This document shows positions 1 through 11,896 of a stretch of 64,000 nt of DNA, in pieces (positions within the stretch are counted from its first letter, which is position 1; each line of letters begins with the position of its first letter). The DNA lies in contig NW_025064899.1 of the NCBI RefSeq assembly GCF_019112545.1, forward strand, positions 333,185 to 397,184. Direction: 5' to 3'. The DNA comes from Guyanagaster necrorhizus (taxonomy: Eukaryota; Basidiomycota; Agaricomycetes; Agaricales; Physalacriaceae). Both the position numbers and the translations under genes were made by a program. The notes under the pieces are model-generated. The model did no database searches and was not told where the DNA came from. It worked only from the letters and a program-made list of their open reading frames with translations.

Positions 1-84
1 TGCCTTACTGACAGCGCATCAGATGACTGAAGCATAAGTCCCGCCTGACTCAAACCGCGGCACCAATCATACGCATGACTGACA

Positions 85-1830
85 AACAGAACTTTGATGC
101 CCAGAGCTATAACCGTAGTTGAATAACTACAACTGATATAAAATCAACGCTCCGAAGAGTTTCTAACATCGTCACCATCATGCCTTCATCCCTCGACCTC
201 GGCATTCCATCTTCGCAGTCGATTGCGACTGTCAAAGCCATCAATGTCGGCGGGCCTTCGACGCTTCTTCCCGCAGCGTTCTTTCTTGAACCCGTTCGTC
301 CGGGTTATGAAACAATGACAGCGCCTGTCTACGCTTTCTTTATTGAACATAGCGCTACGGGAAAACGTCTTATGTTCGACTTGGGAATGCGCAAGGACCA
401 GGAGGGTTTCCCCCCCGCGATTCAGCAGATGCTGACGACGTGGAGAGATCTTGGGTTTGGAATAGTAGTTGATAAGGATGTTCCCGAGAAACTCCAGGAG
501 GGCGGTGTCGACCCCGCCACTATCAACGCAGTCATTTGGAGGTAACTTTTTTACTGTTTAAATGTTACAGCTGACTCTCGAATCTCCTTTTCTAGCCATA
601 GCCATCTCGATCATACTGGTATTCCTCTTTAACTCAGATATAAAAGTATGTTGATTAACAGGGTCCGCAGGTGACATGTCCAAGTTTCCGAGCACCACAG
701 AACTTGTCATTGGTCCCGGTATGGATACCCGTACTTTCCCCACCACTCCCGAGTCTCTCCTCCTCGAAAGTGACTTTGTGTTAGATTATCCAATCTCGCT
801 CGTTCTATATCATGGCTGATGTAAATCACATTATAGAGGCCGCAAAGTAACGCAACTTTCCCTGGACAATTTCGTGCTGACTATTGGAGACTACGACGCC
901 CTCGATTACTTCTCCGATGGTAGCCTCTACATTCTCAATTCTCCGGGGGTGAGTACCCTCAAACCCTGCTTTTATAAAATTTTATCATTGACCATACTTA
1001 TATATAGCACCAATCCGGACACATTACTGTCCTCGCCCGAGTCACTCCTACGACATTCGTGTTATTAGGCGGTGATTCGTGCCATCATATGGGTCAGATC
1101 CGCCCCACAGCTGACCTCCACAATCACTTCCCCTGCCCTGGGCGCATCCTCGAGTCCCTCGAAGACCTCTCAGTTTCCTCGCGTACCACCCCTCTACTAT
1201 CCGTTCCGTCCGGACAATCGGCCTATGCTGATCCGAAGATTGCTACCGAAACAATCACCAAGCTAGGGAAGCTTGACGCGAGCCCGGACATCCTGGTTCT
1301 GATTGCACATGACTGTACCGTTCCCGGTGTGATTGACGAGTTCCCTGAGAGCGTGAACGATTGGAAGGCGAAGGGGTGGAAGGAAAAATTGACATGGGCG
1401 TTTTTGGAGAAGGACAGTCCGGCGTTTAGATTTGGAAAGACTTGAGGGTTTTTTTTTTGGTTTTATGGGAGTTTATTTATCTTATCTTTGGCGTACCGAA
1501 TGCATCCACCCAACTTGATCTTATTGCTTGCGTCCGCTCTGGATAACCATTTGGAAATCTGGGGGTCTTGCATCAACCCTGATTTTCTTGAGCTCAAGTC
1601 AGGTCCTGTCTAATGCGCGCTCTGACAGGATTCAGATAAATGAGTGGAAGCTAATCAATCCCAGATGTTGTATCAACAAGGGTTCTGACGGCGGAGCGCT
1701 CTCGACTGAGGATCGTAAGAAACGATTCCAATCTTCACATGAAACGGGGTAGGAAGGCGTTTGATTCGGGGTCAGGTTACTACTCTTCTCATTTCTCCGT
1801 TGATGTTGGATAAGGTCAGAAAAGGAAACC
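85..1830 (+). repeat. Left arm of large inverted repeat
   Basis: This arm matches the reverse complement of about 5007-6660. It covers the 5' flank, all five exons and four introns of the metallo-beta-lactamase-fold gene, and about 380 bases of 3' flank, including a T-rich run after the stop and the shared string GAGCTCAAGTCAGG. The match is lost near 1830, before the F-box/WD40 gene. Small indels, such as a 17-base difference upstream of the start, show the copies have diverged. No terminal repeats or target duplications were found, so this looks like segmental duplication rather than transposition. Confidence 0.85.
180..1445 (+). CDS. Metallo-beta-lactamase-fold hydrolase, copy A
   Basis: Model: exons 180-541, 596-618, 662-779, 837-948 and 1008-1445, giving 350 residues. 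The product belongs to the metallo-beta-lactamase superfamily of metal-dependent hydrolases (lactonase-like, glyoxalase II fold). The zinc motif HSHLDHTG is built across the first intron and the 23-base second exon. The later metal-binding parts appear as HQSGHITVLAR and GGDSCHHMGQIRP. No signal peptide is visible, so it is probably cytosolic. All four introns are GT-AG and the joined length is divisible by three. Copy B at 5322-6583 has the same exon sizes and lies in the opposite direction, so both probably remain functional. The substrate cannot be deduced; fungal relatives are mostly unstudied and some sit near natural-product genes. Confidence 0.9.
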
Positions 1831-2312
1831 AAATAATCGGTCTTGGCATCCGAACCCTAACCCCAGTTTCCGTTACACTTTCATTTCAACCCTTCACCAT
1901 CGGCAGGAGGGACTTTACTTTCTTTCCCTCTTCTTCTCGCCTTCGGTGGGCGAAAGGGGTGTATAATAGTTTTCTTGGTAAGATAGTACTCAGAGCGGCG
2001 ATACTCGGGCTAATGTGACCCTATATAGGTTCCTTCCGTGTCCTCCCTGGCTCCACCATCGTTTTGGGGCGTCCATATACCATCTAATTGCCCACGGATC
2101 CCTTTTTATATATCTATCAGTCCAATAGACTTACAGGATACCACTGTTTCCCTCTGTTACAGGGTACCACCAGCTCTTGTTGTCGTCTAGTCGCGGCAAA
2201 CGATTCCAATAACCCCCGAATTTAATCGCCACGAACGTTTTCTGTACGCCCTTTCTTGATTTGTGGATCAAACTGACTGATAACAGTGGCAGGATTGCTT
2301 AAATCGTTTGGC
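1446..2312. other. Intergenic: repeat tail, then upstream region of F-box/WD40 gene
   Basis: The first 380 bases are the 3' part of the inverted repeat. The rest is unique and has no supported gene. A GTG at 2286 opens the downstream reading frame, but GTG is not a normal eukaryotic start; the first in-frame ATG is 2313. The AG just before 2287 could be the end of a 5' UTR intron. Confidence 0.6.
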
Positions 2313-4249
2313 ATGGAGTCGAGCAACGACCTATACGATGCAGCCTACTCGGGATTCATGGACAGTCAACCGACGAGTGCGACCCTCTACATGCCTATAG
2401 CGTCGCCACCGACACCAGCACCATCGCCTGGACCATCTAACGTTGCGCTTTCCTTGTCCCCGTTTCCACAAACGCCGACTCTCCGCCGCCAATACATATC
2501 AGCGCTCCTATCCACCTGCACTCCCACGGAACTGCTGTACATCTCCACGACGATCGCGCCCTTGCTCAAGCGCGATTTTCTCTATTCCCTCCCGCCAGAG
2601 CTGGCGCTACACGTTTTGAGCTGGATCGATGACCCGAAAACGCTAGGAAGGGCGTCACAAGTGAGCCGACATTGGAGGACGCTCGTGGAGGATGAGGCTG
2701 TGTGGAGGAGGATGTGTAGGCTTTGGGAGTTTGGGTCCCCGGTGCAGAGAGCTTTTCTGGATGATGGGGATGACGATGATGATATATGGGGGCAGGGAAA
2801 GAAAAAGCAGAGACATCGTTTCAGCACGTTGCTCTTTTCCTACAAATCCCATTTCAAGTACTCGTACTCGACCAGTGAGTTCGTCTTCCCCTCACGTCTA
2901 CTGCACAGCTCATAATCATCTAGTGATGAACTGGCGCTATGGCGGCCGCCTGCTTCGTGCCCACCGTGTGCCGGTCGTCAATCCAACGAACGGCGTTATC
3001 ACCTCCATCGCCTTGGATGATGATTGGGTGGTGGTCGGACTCGCAAATTCGCGAATACATGTGTTCAGTACTCGGACAGGTGTTTTGGCTCGGACTCTTG
3101 TGGGCCACGAATCCGGCGTTTGGGGGGTGTGCTTAGTCAGTTGCGGAGGAAGAAGGAGAAAGAGGGAAGAGAGCCTGGGGATGGAGGAGGATGGCGAGGA
3201 GTGGAATATTCCTCATTCGCTGCGAGTTGCCCTTGGTTTAGAGGGCGAAACCGACGAGGAGGATGGCGAGGATGACGACACTGAGAACCCCCATTTCGGG
3301 ATCTGTGGTGCGTCTGAAGGATGGGGCCAGCCGAATTCTCTCGTCGTCAGCGGCGGCTGCGACAAAGTCATACGGGTGTGGGATGCCAAGTCCGGATACT
3401 GCATATACGTCTTGCATGGACATACGTCGACGATACGGTGCATCAAGATGCTGCACAATCGACCGATTGCAGTTAGTGGGTCTCGGGATTCGACGTTACG
3501 CGTTTGGGACGTACAGAGGGGGAAGATGCTGAGAGTGTTGGCTGGACACCATGATAGTGTGCGGTGTCTGGATGTCTATGAGAATAGGGCGGTCAGTGGG
3601 AGCTATGATCATACCTGCCGGGTTTGTACAAAACTACGACTCTCTCGCCTTCCTGTTCTGATTAATATCTAGGTATGGGACGTCGATACGGGCCAGTGCA
3701 TTCATGTGTTGCGAGGGCACTATCATCAGATATATTCTGTCGCGTTTGATGGTGTGCGTATCGCTTCGGGAGGTCTGGACACCACTGTTCGAGTATGGGA
3801 TGCTGAGACTGGGTATGTTGACGGCTCCTTCATTGGCAATGACTGACCTGTTCGCGTGCAGCGTCTGCATTGCGCTGTTGCAAGGACACACGGCGCTCGT
3901 TTGCCAGCTCCAGCTGTCTCCTACGATCCTCGCGACGGGGGGCTCTGACGGGCGGGTGATTACATTCTCATTGTCGTCGTACGGTGTGCTGCACCGTATC
4001 GCTGCGCACGATTCGAGCGTGACGAGTTTGCAGTTCGATGGACGGTGGCTCGTGACGGGTGGGAATGACGGGCGGGTGAAGTTGTTTGAGACTGATACGG
4101 GGATTCCTGTGAGGGATCTGACGGAGGCGAGTGAGAGTGTGTGGAAGGTGGCGTATGGGAGGGATAGGGAGACGCTTGCGGTTATGTGCCGGAGGGCGGG
4201 GAAGACTGTTATGGAGATTTGGAGTATGAAACCTGGGAAGGATGTTTAG
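2313..4249 (+). CDS. F-box/WD40 protein, SCF substrate receptor (Cdc4/Pop1/FBXW7-like)
   Basis: Model: exons 2313-2874, 2924-3621, 3673-3812 and 3862-4249, giving 595 residues. An F-box lies near residues 89-135 ([15 protein letters not shown] ... [11 protein letters not shown] ... WRRMC) and would bind Skp1. It is followed by the MMNWRYGG linker and about seven WD40 blades, recognisable from GHxxxVxxL and VWD/IRVWD strings such as [10 protein letters not shown] and [10 protein letters not shown]. These would bind phosphorylated substrates for ubiquitination by an SCF ligase. The first blade carries a long acidic loop ([16 protein letters not shown], near residues 290-307), which is unusual. 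The N-terminal 70 residues are Pro/Ser-rich. All introns are GT-AG and the frame is intact. It sits exactly between the two inverted metallo-hydrolase genes. The ortholog (Cdc4, Pop1 or Met30 type) cannot be settled by eye. Confidence 0.9.
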
Positions 4250-5321
4250 GGCTGGTGCGGTGGTTGGTTGTTTTTTTACGGTTCCCGGCACTGATATGGT
4301 AGTTTAATGGTCGTTTATAATGCACGCATTGTGAATACATTCTTTTCATGGTTTGCCGAGAGAGAATAAAGTACATACGGCCTTTGAGTATTGTGCGATC
4401 GGGAGATGCTGTTGGGAGATTCATAGAGCAGTTCGTTCAGTATGATTCGAAAGATGTATAATTCGACCAAAGTCTTAGCTTAGCATGAGTGCTGGTGTTA
4501 CGCTTACGAGGGTCTATTGGGTTTCGGATTGACAAGTAACCGGTGAGCAACGGTACTCGGAACCTCAGGCTGTGGGGGGCATGGGGACTTGTGAGCGATA
4601 ATTTCACTGTATGATGATCGGCGCGTCAAAAACTATGAAGTGGATTCAGCTGCAGCATAATAAAGTTATCGCGGCAAAAGAACCATGTCCGAGGTGAAAG
4701 AGCGAAAGCGCTTGGCTCGGTGTGTCTCCGAAGAGAGCCACTGTTTATTTGCGCGGGTCGAACTCGTGGTCTCTATGAACAAGCGAGCAAGCAGTTCAAC
4801 TCCTGTACCTTGGAAGTTATATAAGTGATGGGACCCCTGACGCTCAGGGACTAAGCATCTTTCGTGAGAATGCATTCTTTGGATCACTGGCAGGTTATTC
4901 TCGCTTTCTTCTGGGTTCTGACGAATTGAAAACCAAGAACGAAGCCAGGAAAGGTGGGCCATATCCTACGTGTTATTACTTTGCTACAGACCGCCGCAGG
5001 GGGCCTTTTCTGACCTTATCCTACATCGACGGAGAAGTGAGAAGAGTAGTAACCATTTCATGTGAAGATTTGAATCGTTTCTTACGATCCCCATCGAGAG
5101 CGCTCTGCCGTCAGAACCCTTGCTGATACAACAACATCTGGGCTTGGTTAGCTTCCACTCATTTACCTGACTTGAGCTCAAGAAAATCAGACTTGATGCA
5201 AGACCCCCAGATTTCCAAATGGTTATCCAGAGCGGACGCAAGCAATAAGATCAAGTTGGGTGGATGCATTCGGTACGCCAAAGATAAGATAAATAAACCC
5301 CATAAAACCAAAAAAAAAACC
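4250..5321. other. Intergenic spacer plus 3' flank of copy B
   Basis: From 4250 to about 5006 the sequence is unique and I see no gene. From about 5007 onward it is the inner part of the right repeat arm, matching 1446-1830 in reverse. An A-rich run (5310s) mirrors the T-rich run after copy A. Confidence 0.6.
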
Positions 5322-6660
5322 TCAAGTCTTTCCAAATCTAAACGCTAGACTGTCCTTCTCCAAAAACGCCCATGTCAATTTTTCCTTCCACCCCTTCGCC
5401 TTCCAATCATTCACGCTCTCAGGGAACTCATCAATCACACCGGGAACGGTACAGTCATGTGCAATCAGAACCAGGATATCCGGGCTCGTGTCAAGTGTGC
5501 TTAGCTTAGTGATTGTTTCGCGTGCAATCTCTGGATCAGCATAGGATGATTGTCCAGACGGAACGGATAGTAGAGGGGTGGTACGCGAGGAAACGGAGAG
5601 GTCTCCGAGGGACTCGAGGATACGCCCAGGGCAGGGGAAGTGCTTGTAGAGGTCAGCTGTGGGGCGGATCTGACCCATATGATGGCACGAATCACCGCCT
5701 AATAACACGAATGTCGTCGGAGTGACTCGGGCGAGGACAGTAATGTGTCCGGATTGGTGCTATATAACAGTATGGTCAATGGTACATTTTATAAAAGCAG
5801 TATTTGAGAGTTCTTACCCCCGGAGAATTGAGAATGTAGAGGCTACCGTCGGAGAAGTAATCGAGGGCGTCGTAGTCTCCGATAGTAAGCACGAAATCGT
5901 CGAGGGCAAGTTGCGTTACTTTGCGGCCTCTGTGATTTACGTCAGTCATGATATAGAACGAGCGAGATTGGATAATCTAACACAAAGTCACTTTCGAGGA
6001 GGGGAGACTCGGGAGTGGTGGGGAAAGTACGGGTATCCATACCGGGACCAATGACAAGTTCTGTGGTACTCGGAAACTTGGACATGTCACCTGTGGACCC
6101 TGTTAATCAACATACTTTTACATCTGAGTTAAACAAAAATACCAGTATGATCGAGATGGCTATGGCTAGAAAAGGAGAGTCGAGATTCAGCTGTAATACA
6201 TTCAAACAACAAAGAAGCTACCTCCAAATGACTGTGCTGATAGTGGCGGGGTCGACACCGCCCTCCTGGAGTTCCTCATAAACATCCTTATCAACAACTA
6301 TCCCAAACCCAAGATTTCTCCACATCGTCAGCATCTGCTGAATCGCGGGGGGTAAACCCTCCTGGTCCTTGCGCATTCCCAAGTCGAACATAAGGCGCTT
6401 CTTCGTTGCCCTATGTTCAATGAAGAAAGCGTAGACAGGCATTGTCATTGTTTCATAGCCCGGAAGAACTGGTTCAAGCACTTGCGCTGCAGGAAGGATC
6501 GTCGAAGGCCCGGCGACATTTATGGCTTTGACAGTCACAATCGACTGCGAACATGGGATGCCGAGGTCGAGGGATGAAGACATGATGGGTGGAGTGTTAG
6601 GAACTCTTCGAAGGGTCGAATTTATATCCGTGGTAGTTATTCAACTACATCAAAGTCTGG
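5007..6660 (-). repeat. Right arm of large inverted repeat
   Basis: This is the reverse complement of about 85-1830. Similarity runs past the start codon of copy B to near 6660, including the shared upstream motif GTAGTTGAATAACTAC. The two arms enclose about 3.2 kb holding the F-box/WD40 gene. The indels and base changes between the arms show this is not an assembly artefact of one identical segment. Confidence 0.85.
5322..6583 (-). CDS. Metallo-beta-lactamase-fold hydrolase, copy B
   Basis: Model (minus strand): exons 6583-6222, 6165-6143, 6099-5982, 5929-5818 and 5759-5322, giving 350 residues with exon sizes identical to copy A (362, 23, 118, 112 and 438 bases). It keeps the HSHLDHTG zinc motif and the GGDSCHHMGQIRP segment. 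In the first exon 18 of 121 residues differ from copy A. Changes are scattered and include non-conservative ones (F34Q, P102Y, K104E), yet no stop or frameshift has appeared, so selection has probably kept both. The function is the same inferred metal-dependent hydrolase. Transcription of A and B converges on the F-box/WD40 interval. Confidence 0.9.
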
Positions 6661-7609
6661 TTTGTTAACGGCAACCCATACGTATGGTAGGTGCCGCGAC
6701 TTTAGAACTTCAAGCCCACAAACTGCAGAGCCACGCTGCTTCTGAAGTGCCCATTGGTCAATTCGTGCATGTAGAACCGATGTTTTAGTCAGGCGAGCGT
6801 TTCGATGATATTGACACGTTAATAGACATGACAATTCCCACGACGTCGATCGCAGAACCGTCGGCCCGCGACGCCCGGAGAACCGAAGGAACGATGAAAG
6901 TAACGCTTCAAGCCGATGTCGAGCGGGAAACTAGCTAGAGATCACCATATTGAGTAAGTAAATCTCCACGAAGGCTGTTGGCACATCCGTCAGGACACAA
7001 AGATACAAAGTGCGTCTGTCAAATAGCTGCCTTCGAAAAGCCAAGTTAGAACCTGACGTTAGCATATAGCGGCCCGGTTTTTCCACGGGACACTTCACAG
7101 TTGAAACTTAAGATATCGATGTGAAGGTGTCTATATGGATCACGAACATATAATCAGTGCGCAGAATCAACCTTGTGACCGCGCCAAATACGCCCGGCCA
7201 GTTGAATCGGTTCTCTAGGTGTTAGTCACGTGGGGAGAGAGCTGATGGGGACGCGATGCGACCTGGGAAGGATTGGAGAAGGGCGGAGAGGCAGGTTGGT
7301 AAGACTTCACAACGCACTGATGGGAGAAGGAAGAAGGGAGCGATGGGGTATGGTGAGGATCGTGCCTTTTTATACTCGTTGAGTGGTCCTTGCAAGGCCA
7401 ATTTTTATGACGGTTGACGGCCGTCCTCTATACGGCCGTACACCGTATACGGTACGTCTGCGAAGCCCTATTTGAACTGGGCCGCGGTCCGTCATTTCGT
7501 CATATATCAACACCGCGTCATTATCAAGCGGATGACGTCGTCGCTATTGTTGGTAGTACTGGCGGCGTTGCACAGGAAACTCCGAACTAGACACTGCAGA
7601 AACTTAAAG
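6584..7609. other. Intergenic, no gene seen
   Basis: Apart from the end of the repeat arm (to about 6660), I see no coding exon or RNA gene. A short direct repeat built on GGCCGT and TACGGCCGTACACCGTATAC lies near 7400-7460. The last eight bases (ACTTAAAG) form the left target duplication of the adjoining element. Confidence 0.5.
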
Positions 7610-8291
7610 TAGTGATGTGCGGGCCGGGCTTGAGCTTAATGGGCTCGGCTTTTGCGGGCTCAGGCTTCGAGAAAGTACGAAGCTCAGTCGGGCACAGCGG
7701 TGGTGAAACGGCTGAGGTACATGGTGTGAGAATTCACTTGTCTTCTCCTGTCTCTTCTCCAAATATAATGTGTAAAATATACCAGAGAGAGTTGGGTTTA
7801 GAAGCTGGCGAGGCTTCATTAGCCAGCTTACAGCTACTTAAATACAACCAATGTACCTATGGTAATAATTAAGCTGTACGTAGTCCAGGAAATGCATAGC
7901 TAGTGATGGCCGTCCATGTGGCAACGTTCCCACTTCTAGTCGCTACGGGGCTATGAATCAATTCCAATTCCAACACACGGGTAGCTACGGTTGGACTATA
8001 TAGTCGATCGGGAAGGGACAGGAGGCATATGTATATATATGGTAAGTAAGAACGAGTGACGATCGAAAGAGTGATAATCAACGAAGTAAAACACACGGGT
8101 ATATGGACGGATATCCTCCAACAATAGCATACATATTTGATTCCTCCTAAATCATAGAAAAACACTCAGTAAATGTATGGAAAAACCACATACAAAAATC
8201 CCAGGGCTTTGGGCTTTCAAAGCAACGAGCCGAGCCCACCACAGTGGGCTCAGGGCCGGCTTGGGCCCAAGCCAAAGCCCGCACATCACTA
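7610..8291. mobile_element. Non-autonomous hAT-like DNA element (MITE class)
   Basis: The element is 682 bases long. It begins TAGTGATGTGCGGGC and ends with the exact reverse complement GCCCGCACATCACTA, giving 15-base perfect terminal inverted repeats with weaker G/C-rich extensions inward. It is flanked by ACTTAAAG (7602-7609) and ACTTAAAT (8292-8299), an 8-base duplication with one mismatch. Eight-base duplications and this kind of TAG...GGGCCGGGC end are typical of the hAT superfamily. There is no long reading frame inside, so any transposase must come from elsewhere in the genome. Confidence 0.85.
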
Positions 8292-11200
8292 ACTTAAATA
8301 GTGTCATTCCCTTTGTGTGAAATATATGGAAACGGGAGATAAGAGATCCAGGTCGGCGCTAGCGTTCTTCATCTTCTTCAACGTCGGCCTATACATAAAA
8401 ATTCAGATGTTTCATCCAGAGATAAAGGCGCGATAGGCAAGAGTGAATGCACCCATGATGGCCGGCGTCATGACTGATAACGGATATATCAATCAACCCT
8501 TTTTTTTGGAAGGCCTGTACACGAAGATTCAGATGTTGCATCCAGAGATAAAACATACAAATATGCGTGTGACCAGAAGTCCAGGGATGGTCCGACGTGA
8601 ACAGACTCCTTTTTTGGAAGCGTATGGAATCTTGACAGGTGCGACCACCAACTTTGTTTCCCAACTGGTCATTAACGCGAAATTGCCTTCTTTGATCACT
8701 GCAGGCTGCTCACAGCTCTTCGGAGTTCTTCAGAATCAAAAATCAAGATGGCGAGGGGAAATGTGGGCCCGTCTTACGCTGTTAATTATTTAATATTTAT
8801 TGACAGTACCGAGGACTTCACAGACTGCCGCAGGACTCATGGCCCGTATCAATACCTGCCTCTCCCTTTCACCGTACTATCTCCTCTTTATCACAATCTC
8901 TGTTTCACGCTGATGCTCATATTCATCAGCATGACATTAGTATACATCGTCTCCTAATGCTTAATGCTTCTCTATGTTGTCAGTATTGGAATTCTCTCCA
9001 GCAATATTCACCTTGCTACTGGTTTAATTCTTCTAAATGCATTCGAAGAGCCCAGTACGCATTATTCATTCACACAAAATCTTCTTCTCTAATTTCAAAG
9101 GCTCTTTCCCAATGCATACGTGAGGCAATGGGTGTGATTTTCTCCATAATCCCGGGTACGTGGTAACCGATACTTTATTTCAACACAACTTGGAAATATA
9201 ATTCCGAGTAATACTTGGCGTGGTAAGGACTCTGTACATCGAACGTTTGCAATCTTGTATTGACGGTTTACTCTTTGGAATCCAGTGAGCATCTCTTTCC
9301 GTCGTATCTTCCTAGATACGAGACCATTGAGCTGCGCTATAAAGACGACCGCTTTTAGCCTGTAGATCACATGGGTGATGGCGTTGACCAATATCGACCT
9401 CACTCAGTCCGCTCAAAGAGTCTTGAAATGGCAGACCATATCAGAAGCGTCTTCCGATGGGTAGTGATCATATAACTCCGAGAACGTCAATGCCGCAACG
9501 TCACATGAACATGAAATGGCGCGCAGCAGTAGTCACGACGTATACTTGCAGCATGCGACTTCCCTTCGTTCTCTTTCTTATATTATTACTTATTGAGGAG
9601 ATTAACCTCATTGGTTTCCAGAAACGCCGCCTAGAAAATTTTTCCGTGCTGTGCTTCTTACGACATCTCAGTAAGTTTCCGCCATGCTCGGGTTATCATC
9701 CCAAACTATACACTCCAAACGGTATTACGCCCGTATGAGCACCCCTGTTCTTTCGATTTCCATGCTGCTGCCATGCAAATCTGTTGCGTTATGTACGGAG
9801 GACTCGGCGCCTCTGTTCATCCACAACTTATCCGAGTCCGACTTGAAACGGTCGCAATCAAGCTACCGTCACGACACATACCAATATGTCTGTGGGTCTT
9901 CACGATACTGAGTGAAACTTACTATATTGCCGATCTCTGCATTCACAGGCGTATCGATCTCTCGAATGGTGATATTTTCCCACTTGCGCCCAAAGGTATA
10001 TTGATATGGCCGGAGTTTCACCCCAATAGAGTAACAGAGACAACGTTATCGAATGTATTCCTGTCTCGTCCGCTCCACCACCTGACTATCTCCATGACAC
10101 CCATGGCTCTTGAGTGGGAATCCCATTGACACTTGTCCCGCACCCAGCCATTATAAGATGGTACATAGATAACTCCCGACAACTTCTACGCGCCTATTCA
10201 AAGGAACCACATGCTTAACGAAAGTGCTTTACCCGTTGTAATGAAGATGACTTATATTGCAACACTGACCGCCGCGCCCCGTGGCTTTATCATTTCCCAA
10301 TTGATAACATTATTCAGATCATTATCAGTGAGCCGCTACTCTACTACCAAGTCTACCGTTTGCTCATCCTTCTCTTCTTACAAGATCGCAATGCGCCGCG
10401 TTACTACCCCCCAAGACGTCACCAAATTGTTACTACCAATTACAAACCGCATTCTCATTCATATGTCGCTCCTTTGGTGCTCAAGATATTATACGGACGG
10501 CACCTGTATCCAAGTGCACGTATCTATCCTCTTTAGTTTAAAAATCGCCATCGCTCACTTCTTGCCTCAGATCCCTCAAAATTGTGAAAGCAAAAATGTT
10601 AGCTGTGAAAAGAGACTTTGGCGGATATAGAAAGCTCACCAAACGCCGGGTCTTTGAAGCTTACCTTCGGGAAATGGCCGAAGACATCAAGGATATGATA
10701 GACTCTTTCCTAATAGCAAGACTCCCCTGTCTCCTTCAAACGTTGCGTCAAGCTGATGCGTTTTCTAGGCCTGGACTCGTCACCCAAATGAATGCAGCTT
10801 ATCGACAATTTGTCTTGAGGAAACGACAATACACAGTCGCGTGTGGGAACTCATGAAGGATTGTACTGTCTCTGAACCAAGGAAACGGCGATCATCATTT
10901 ATTTCAGAACGGATCACAAATGCTCTACTGCGTAAACGGGGCTATGAGGCACTCGCAGGATAGCGAACCTTCATAACAGAGATATTTAGGTATAAGAATC
11001 AAGCTGCAAATGTCTGGAAATCGGAAAGGTGAAATGGTAAATGAGGAGAAGATACGGCGTCACTCGAGCAGTGACTCATCGCGCTTTCTTGAGTACTTCA
11101 AGATTATCGATACCATGCCTTTGGCTGATTGCGAAGGAGGAATACTGTGGTCCTTGAAGTTGGACAGATTGGTATTGGGACCGTAAAAGCACCGCTTTCG

Positions 11201-11689
11201 CATTCTTTATTCCCAGCGACCCTCAGGCCGAATGAGACAATTGTTGCAATATAATGTGCTGTGCCGATGATAATACTGTTAAAGACAAGGATCGAAGGAC
11301 GATGGTCCGGTTCGGGATCATGTATACGTTCCTGCGTATTGAATACATAGTCAAAATGCTCTTTCTTTGAAAGAAAAAAGAAATATATTTGGAGCTCATA
11401 CAATTCTCAGAATATAGAATGCTCGCGAATGGTCAACACGCAACCCCGCAGCTTGTAAACGTGGGTAAAATCATATCTAGCCTCTTTGAAGTCTAAGGAT
11501 TCGGCTCATAGAATCCTCCCCGGATTTCTCGGGTTGCCATTACGCATCAGAAACTCGGCCATAGGATATCAGAGTAGCGAAGCTCGCTCACAAGGCTGCT
11601 CCTTGACCTGCAGAATACCTCGCTGCCGCAATCTAGGCATCTGCATTCGAATACTCTCTGCTCGATTCAGGCTCCCAGGCGGGCAGGTT
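8292..11689. other. Gene-poor stretch
   Basis: Reading frames here are short, match no family I know and do not join across plausible introns into a convincing protein. The only structure seen is a diverged tandem duplication at 8389-8664. I treat the stretch as non-coding or decayed. Confidence 0.45.
8389..8664 (-). repeat. Diverged tandem duplication (about 130-base unit)
   Basis: TTCAGATGTTTCATCCAGAG near 8400 recurs with small changes near 8529. A T-run followed by GGAAG recurs at about 8502 and 8611. On the minus strand the units encode related strings, YLWMQHLNLRV and YLWMKHLNFYV, each near an FQKK/FQKR motif. A decayed two-repeat coding sequence is possible but the family is unknown. 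Confidence 0.5.
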
Positions 11690-11896
11690 CTACAATGAGA
11701 AGGCCACGAACAAAGCGGGCGATACGTCACTTCGAACTAATGCGACTTTGTGAAGGATGTGGCTTCGACTGCTATACAGAAACGAATGAGCTACTAAAGA
11801 GCAGGCTCTCAGCGCTGGTGTATCATCGTGATTGAAGCTTATTATGTGCTCCAACAGCTCTTGGTAAAGAACAGGCAACGTCTTGTTGGCGCACAT
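11690..11896 (-). pseudogene. F-box N-terminal remnant
   Basis: A 68-codon minus-strand frame begins MCANKTLPVLYQELLEH and contains DDTPALRACSLVAHSFLYS. This follows the standard Agaricomycete F-box pattern (LPxELxxxII ... DxxxLxxCSLVxxSF). F-box proteins of this type normally run to 400-600 residues. Here a stop follows quickly, and I could not find a leucine-rich C-terminal part downstream on the same strand. It is probably a truncated pseudogene; a short gene with unresolved later exons is less likely. Confidence 0.45.

Noticed and set aside
2286..2312. GTG start for the F-box/WD40 protein
   Set aside because: GTG is not a normal nuclear eukaryotic start; the ATG at 2313 is used instead.
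2692..3672. 326-codon frame starting in the F-box exon
   Set aside because: It reads the first exon in a wrong frame and crosses a clear GT-AG intron; from 2924 on it is simply the true exon 2.
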